Of a stretch of 64,000 nt of DNA, positions 60,366 to 64,000 are shown in pieces. The DNA is from Leucocoprinus leucothites. Lineage: Eukaryota; Basidiomycota; Agaricomycetes; Agaricales; Agaricaceae. The notes beneath the pieces were generated by a model. It worked only from the letters and a program-made list of their open reading frames with translations. It did no database searches and was not told where the DNA came from. How positions within the stretch are numbered: the stretch's first letter is position 1; every line of letters begins with the position of its first letter. The translations under genes and the position numbers were made by a program. The stretch spans positions 843,605 through 907,604 of the forward strand of contig JAACJO010000016.1 in assembly GCA_013368445.1 (NCBI GenBank), in the 5' to 3' direction.

Positions 60366-62325
60366 TTACGTTGATTTTATAGCTTCTACAACCTTCGATT
60401 CTCCATAATTCAGGCCTAGCCAGAACCCAGTCCGATACTCTTGGTCCGATCCGCTGGACACAACACCACGACTAAGTGCCATCTCGAATGCCTCGTTCAC
60501 GTATTGTTCCGTAAAGCCAAGCTTGGATGCCCCATATATCGCAAATACTTTAGCAGTCAGGAAACCATCGTCGAAGCCCTTTCTGCGGGGTGAACTATCA
60601 TCATTACGACTCCCGGTAGGCGAGATTCCAGTCACAGCGCCTGTATCATTCCCAGCCGGGAGCTGATATGTATTATTATTTTGTCTCTGATAGATGCTTC
60701 AAAGCGATGTTGACCAGTGCCAGGGGAACCTCCATTGATTCGCTGAGGATGCCGACCACCATCCGAGGGCTGACTCAAGATCAGTGTAGTTTCACCATGA
60801 GTAGGGTAATCCATCCTGCGGGCCTTCGCAGAAGTATCTTGTGCTTGATACGAGTTCGTGATGTCTCCGTACGAGTAAAAGGAAGAAGGTAAGACAGTAC
60901 CAATAGCATGTTGCAAACACCATCCGGGATCAAAGTCACATTGCTCGTTTTTGAACGCTGAAAAATGGAAAGCGTCAGCTGACAAGGCAACAAGTACCGA
61001 AAAGAAGACGAACACCAGAACATCCAACCTGCGGTAACATTCGTATAAACCTGCATCTGAGCGGTACAGAACTCCTTCCGTGCCAGAATTTTGTCCTTCT
61101 GATTCTTCAGGCTGTCATCCGTCAGTGCGCATGACCACTCTCCGATGACGAGGTTTCGACGTTCTCCATAAGCAGTGCTCCAGAATGCGTCTGCGATCCC
61201 GCCCTTAACATCCTTTGTGTGCTGGGTCGATGGTTTTCTGGAATCATCCTCCGTGAATACGAAGTACGAGTGATGGTCTTGTATGACAAAATCTTGGCGG
61301 TTGTTGATGTACGGCACGAAACGGTTTAGGTCGAATCCGTCATGTATGTAAATGGGGAGACGTTGACCGTACCATGACAGTTGGCGAATGGCATCCGTTG
61401 CCTGGGTATCTGCTCGACAGTCAGTTCGGATAGATACGTAAGAGTTAGACTGGATGAGCCCACAGAAATTCTCCAGCGATGGATGCCCCAATTGGTTCAT
61501 TCAACAATTGTACACCAATCACATTGGTGATTTGCCCAAGCTGCTGCACAATAAATTTCAGCGCCTCGATCGTTTTCCACTGATAATCATACGAGTTGAA
61601 AAAGTTCGTCTGGCCATCTGAATCCCTGAATGCTGTTGACCGTTCTGGGCTACCAGGCGCACCATTGCATATCAAACCAGCACACCAATCCCAACGTCAG
61701 CCGCCTGACGGATAGCCCGCAAAAACCTTGGCCACGCGTTCTTGTACACCTCGACATAAGGTTCGAAGGGTGTGCCGACCACGAACTGGGGCCCAAGCGT
61801 GAACCAGGCGATCGGTATGCGGACGTATTGATTCCAACACTCGCGAGATAACTGAAGTCGTCCGCTGTGATGAACGTATCCCAATGCCGTTCAAGCACAG
61901 CCCTAGCTCCATCCACGCCTCCCCAACCTGATGCAATGTCGATTTCTGAAACTTTGGAGCTTTAGCGCATTCGAACAAGGACGGAGTCATCCATTGTTCG
62001 TGCACGAACCTGAGAAGCTTGATCAACAGTTAGCAACGCCAAATCCTCAGCGTACGCACCACGACCCTAGATTAACACCCTGCTGTTGACGATAGCGAAA
62101 GACGTTCGCCTCAGTTTGGTCAAACGGTAAAAATGCAGGCGCCTGAACGGGGGCATTATAGGGGTCAACGATACAGTTCTGCGTATGTCCTTTTGACGCT
62201 CCTTTGACGGCTGAATGCTCGAGAAACCGATGTTCGGTCGTGATTTCATTTGTTGTGCCAGGAGAAGGGTTAACAAGACTTTGCGACAGTCGAAGAGCGG
62301 CGAGAACGGTGGTCAGGTTGTACAT
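60366..62325 (-). CDS. Exo-beta-1,3-glucanase, GH5 family (frame breaks in this sequence)
   Basis: Conserved GH5 exo-glucanase blocks appear in order: NLGSWFVHEQWMTPSLFEC (across an intron), WDTFITADDFSYLASVGIN, RIPIAWFTLGP, HGAPGS, GVQLLNEP with the acid/base Glu, the DHHSYFVF block, and NLVIGEWSCAL with the nucleophile Glu. The C-terminal region is Ser/Gly-rich and then helical (LTAKVFAIYGASKLGFTEQYV). The N-terminus (MYNLTTVLAALRLSQS) is signal-like. These blocks lie in different frames. One-base gains or losses are implied near 61957, 61823, 61674, 61664 and 61491, and introns do not explain them. Such enzymes trim glucose from beta-1,3-glucan in the cell wall. It may be a pseudogene or a poorly polished active gene. 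Confidence 0.8.
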
Positions 62326-63573
62326 CTTGCTGGTGTCCCGGAGGCCGTTGGCAATTAAAGACTAGGAAATAACGAGGTGAGAAGATAGCCAGCTATCGGG
62401 AGAATCAAAGTCTGAAGCAAAGTTAATCACAAGTTTGTCTCGCTGTAGCGGCCATTGTGGTCTAGAATGAAATACCAAGGGGCAGTGAGTTTCCTTGATG
62501 GATAGTGTCCGAGGTCCATACCAAGAAAGGTGAAAATCATTTTAACAATCAAGACCCAGTGGGACCTGGCCCAATTTGGCAACACGAAGCGCGTGTATAG
62601 GCGCGTCGTCCCACCTGCTCAATCGACTTCGCTCTCCTTCAAACATTCAGTCAATGACGTTTGACGTTGCGGTCTCTGATAATTTATTCTCTACTTCCAA
62701 GCTTTGTAGCGATAAAGGTCTGCATTACTTCCTTGGGCAGTGTGTATTGAAACTACTCGTGCACTGCGCGGGGGTTCCAATAGCAATAAGTGACACTCCA
62801 CTCCGAGGCAAATTCTTTCTTGTATGATGACTGATGCACGACAAGCAACTTCGTCGAGCCACCTGCCGTGGTTGGAGCAGGTCTTTGGTTAGGAAGGAGG
62901 TTGTAGTAAGACTTAGAGGTGAGCTGAGTGGGCATGAAATGGAAGAGATCATAATGAGTTGCTCCATAGCGGCCTGTTGTCCGTACGGTTATACTAGTAC
63001 GTACGGCCAACTCGTCATGGGTTTTCTACGTACGAAATCATGCCTACGTCTTAGTCACTATTCTTTGTAATGAGTACGCGCTTCGCACTGGACCTTGAAT
63101 CTCTGTGGCTAAGGACTCGAAAACCGCCCTGAGGACTTAAGTCAATACTGTTTCTAGTGGCGTCCCCTTGAGCAATACCGACAGTTGTTAAGTAGTTGAT
63201 TACGAACTTCGACGACTCGAGCTCACACACTACGGGTGATTGCAAAGACGACTATATTTGTACATTGTGATAGGTGATGTTATATGTATATATTGTATGC
63301 ATGTGAATGTCTGAATGTGTGAAGGATTAAGAGAGAATGGGAAAACGAAACCGAGAACACAGCTAATGGGAACTAAGCCGACAAGTCAACAACGCGACGT
63401 GCACTACAATCACGCGATGACCAGGACGTGTTGCAACCTTTTTTCACCTCTATCCCAGATCTCGAAACAATATGGCACCTAGAAACCCAAAAAGAAAACA
63501 AAGTGGGCCGTGTCGAGAAAGGAGTCAAGCAAGGGGCGCGACCAAGAAGGATGAAACAAGCCAGTGAGCCCGC
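62326..63573. other. Intergenic between glucanase and TBP
   Basis: No gene supported; short frames on both strands only. It contains the glucanase promoter and the TBP 3' flank. Confidence 0.5.
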
Positions 63574-64000
63574 CTAGGGTTTGCGGAACTCACACAACAC
63601 CGTGTAGATGGTGTTGAAAGCCGTATAGATTTCCTCTCGGACCTGGTGGCCACGAAACGGTGTCAGCAGGTGATGATGAACAGCATTCAGGAAATTCAAG
63701 TTACGCGGGCTGTAGCCGCGAAATGAATGAGAGTGTAGAGCACTCGAACAGCAGAAGAAAATTAGTTCATCTTACCTTGGCGCCAGTCAGGACGATCTTT
63801 CCCGAGACGAAGATGAGCAGCACAACCTTCGGTTTAATCATACGATAGATCAACCCGGGGAAGAGCTTGAAAACAGAATTAATAACATTCATAACAGCGG
63901 ATAATGTTAACTTACCTCAGGCTCATAGCTGCTGAACTGACCGTGGCTGTATGCAAGACCCTCAAGTCGGATAGGGAACTTCACATCACAGGAGCCCACA
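63574..64000 (-). CDS. TBP: TATA-binding protein, C-terminal part (runs off the window)
   Basis: Three 3' exons are visible (to 63916, 63865-63776, 63642-63574). They encode the second TBP direct repeat: [51 protein letters not shown] and [19 protein letters not shown], ending RKP. This is the saddle half that binds the minor groove and nucleates transcription by all three RNA polymerases. The sequence is almost invariant in eukaryotes, so the call is firm. The N-terminal part lies beyond position 64000. Confidence 0.97.

Larger units (their letters stand above)
59214..61780 (+). repeat. Segmental duplication, unit 2 (full length)
   Basis: Begins CGAGTATATTCCTCAAG as does unit 1 at 57769. 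It includes cerato-platanin copy 2 and the 3' two thirds of the glucanase. Unit 1 abuts it directly, so the arrangement is tandem and head to tail. Confidence 0.85.

Overview
The window is nuclear DNA of a filamentous basidiomycete (Agaricomycetes). The evidence is many short (about 45-75 nt) GT-AG introns, compact genes on both strands, cerato-platanins, an Agaricomycete-type TKL protein kinase and a seven-helix membrane protein of a kind common in mushrooms. A Ceratobasidium/Rhizoctonia-like relative is possible, but the sequence alone does not prove it. No rRNA, tRNA, CRISPR array or intact transposon was seen.

Layout, left to right. 1-9.3 kb: a Zn2Cys6 transcription factor (minus) with a 13-nt microexon, adenylate kinase ADK1 (minus), a seven-helix membrane protein (minus) and beside it a decayed copy of the same gene. 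9.3-18.6 kb: WBP1/OST48 of the oligosaccharyltransferase (plus), a 3.5-kb gene-free, purine-skewed stretch, then a Ser/Thr kinase (plus) with a 1.14-kb intron. 19.3-23.6 kb: a divergent Hsp70 whose acidic tail runs, through a possible 58-nt intron, in frame into a TKL kinase; this is the most unusual locus here. 24-33.6 kb: a cytochrome P450 (minus), MCP1-like mitochondrial membrane protein (plus) and a type IIC (Na,K-ATPase-like) P-type ATPase (minus). 35.4-43.4 kb: a cerato-platanin (plus), COX17 (minus) divergent from an ADP1-type ABCG transporter (plus), and a TIP/ITFG-like secretory-pathway membrane protein (plus). 43.6-48.4 kb: a spartin/senescence-domain protein, a multi-pass membrane protein of unknown function and an F-box protein (all minus). 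49.6-55.8 kb: a GRE2-like reductase (plus), a secreted GH3 beta-glucosidase (minus) and a small conserved acidic-tailed protein (minus). 57.8-62.3 kb: a tandem segmental duplication carrying two cerato-platanins, a GH5 exo-beta-1,3-glucanase and a truncated remnant of that glucanase. The window ends inside the TATA-binding protein gene (minus).

Most core genes (ADK1, WBP1, COX17, MCP1, TBP) are housekeeping. The right third is rich in secreted proteins acting at walls and polysaccharides (GH3, GH5, three cerato-platanins over the window). The duplicated block stands out because conserved coding sequence in it is broken by several one-base indels, unlike the clean genes elsewhere. That points either to decay after duplication or to poor consensus in a repeat.
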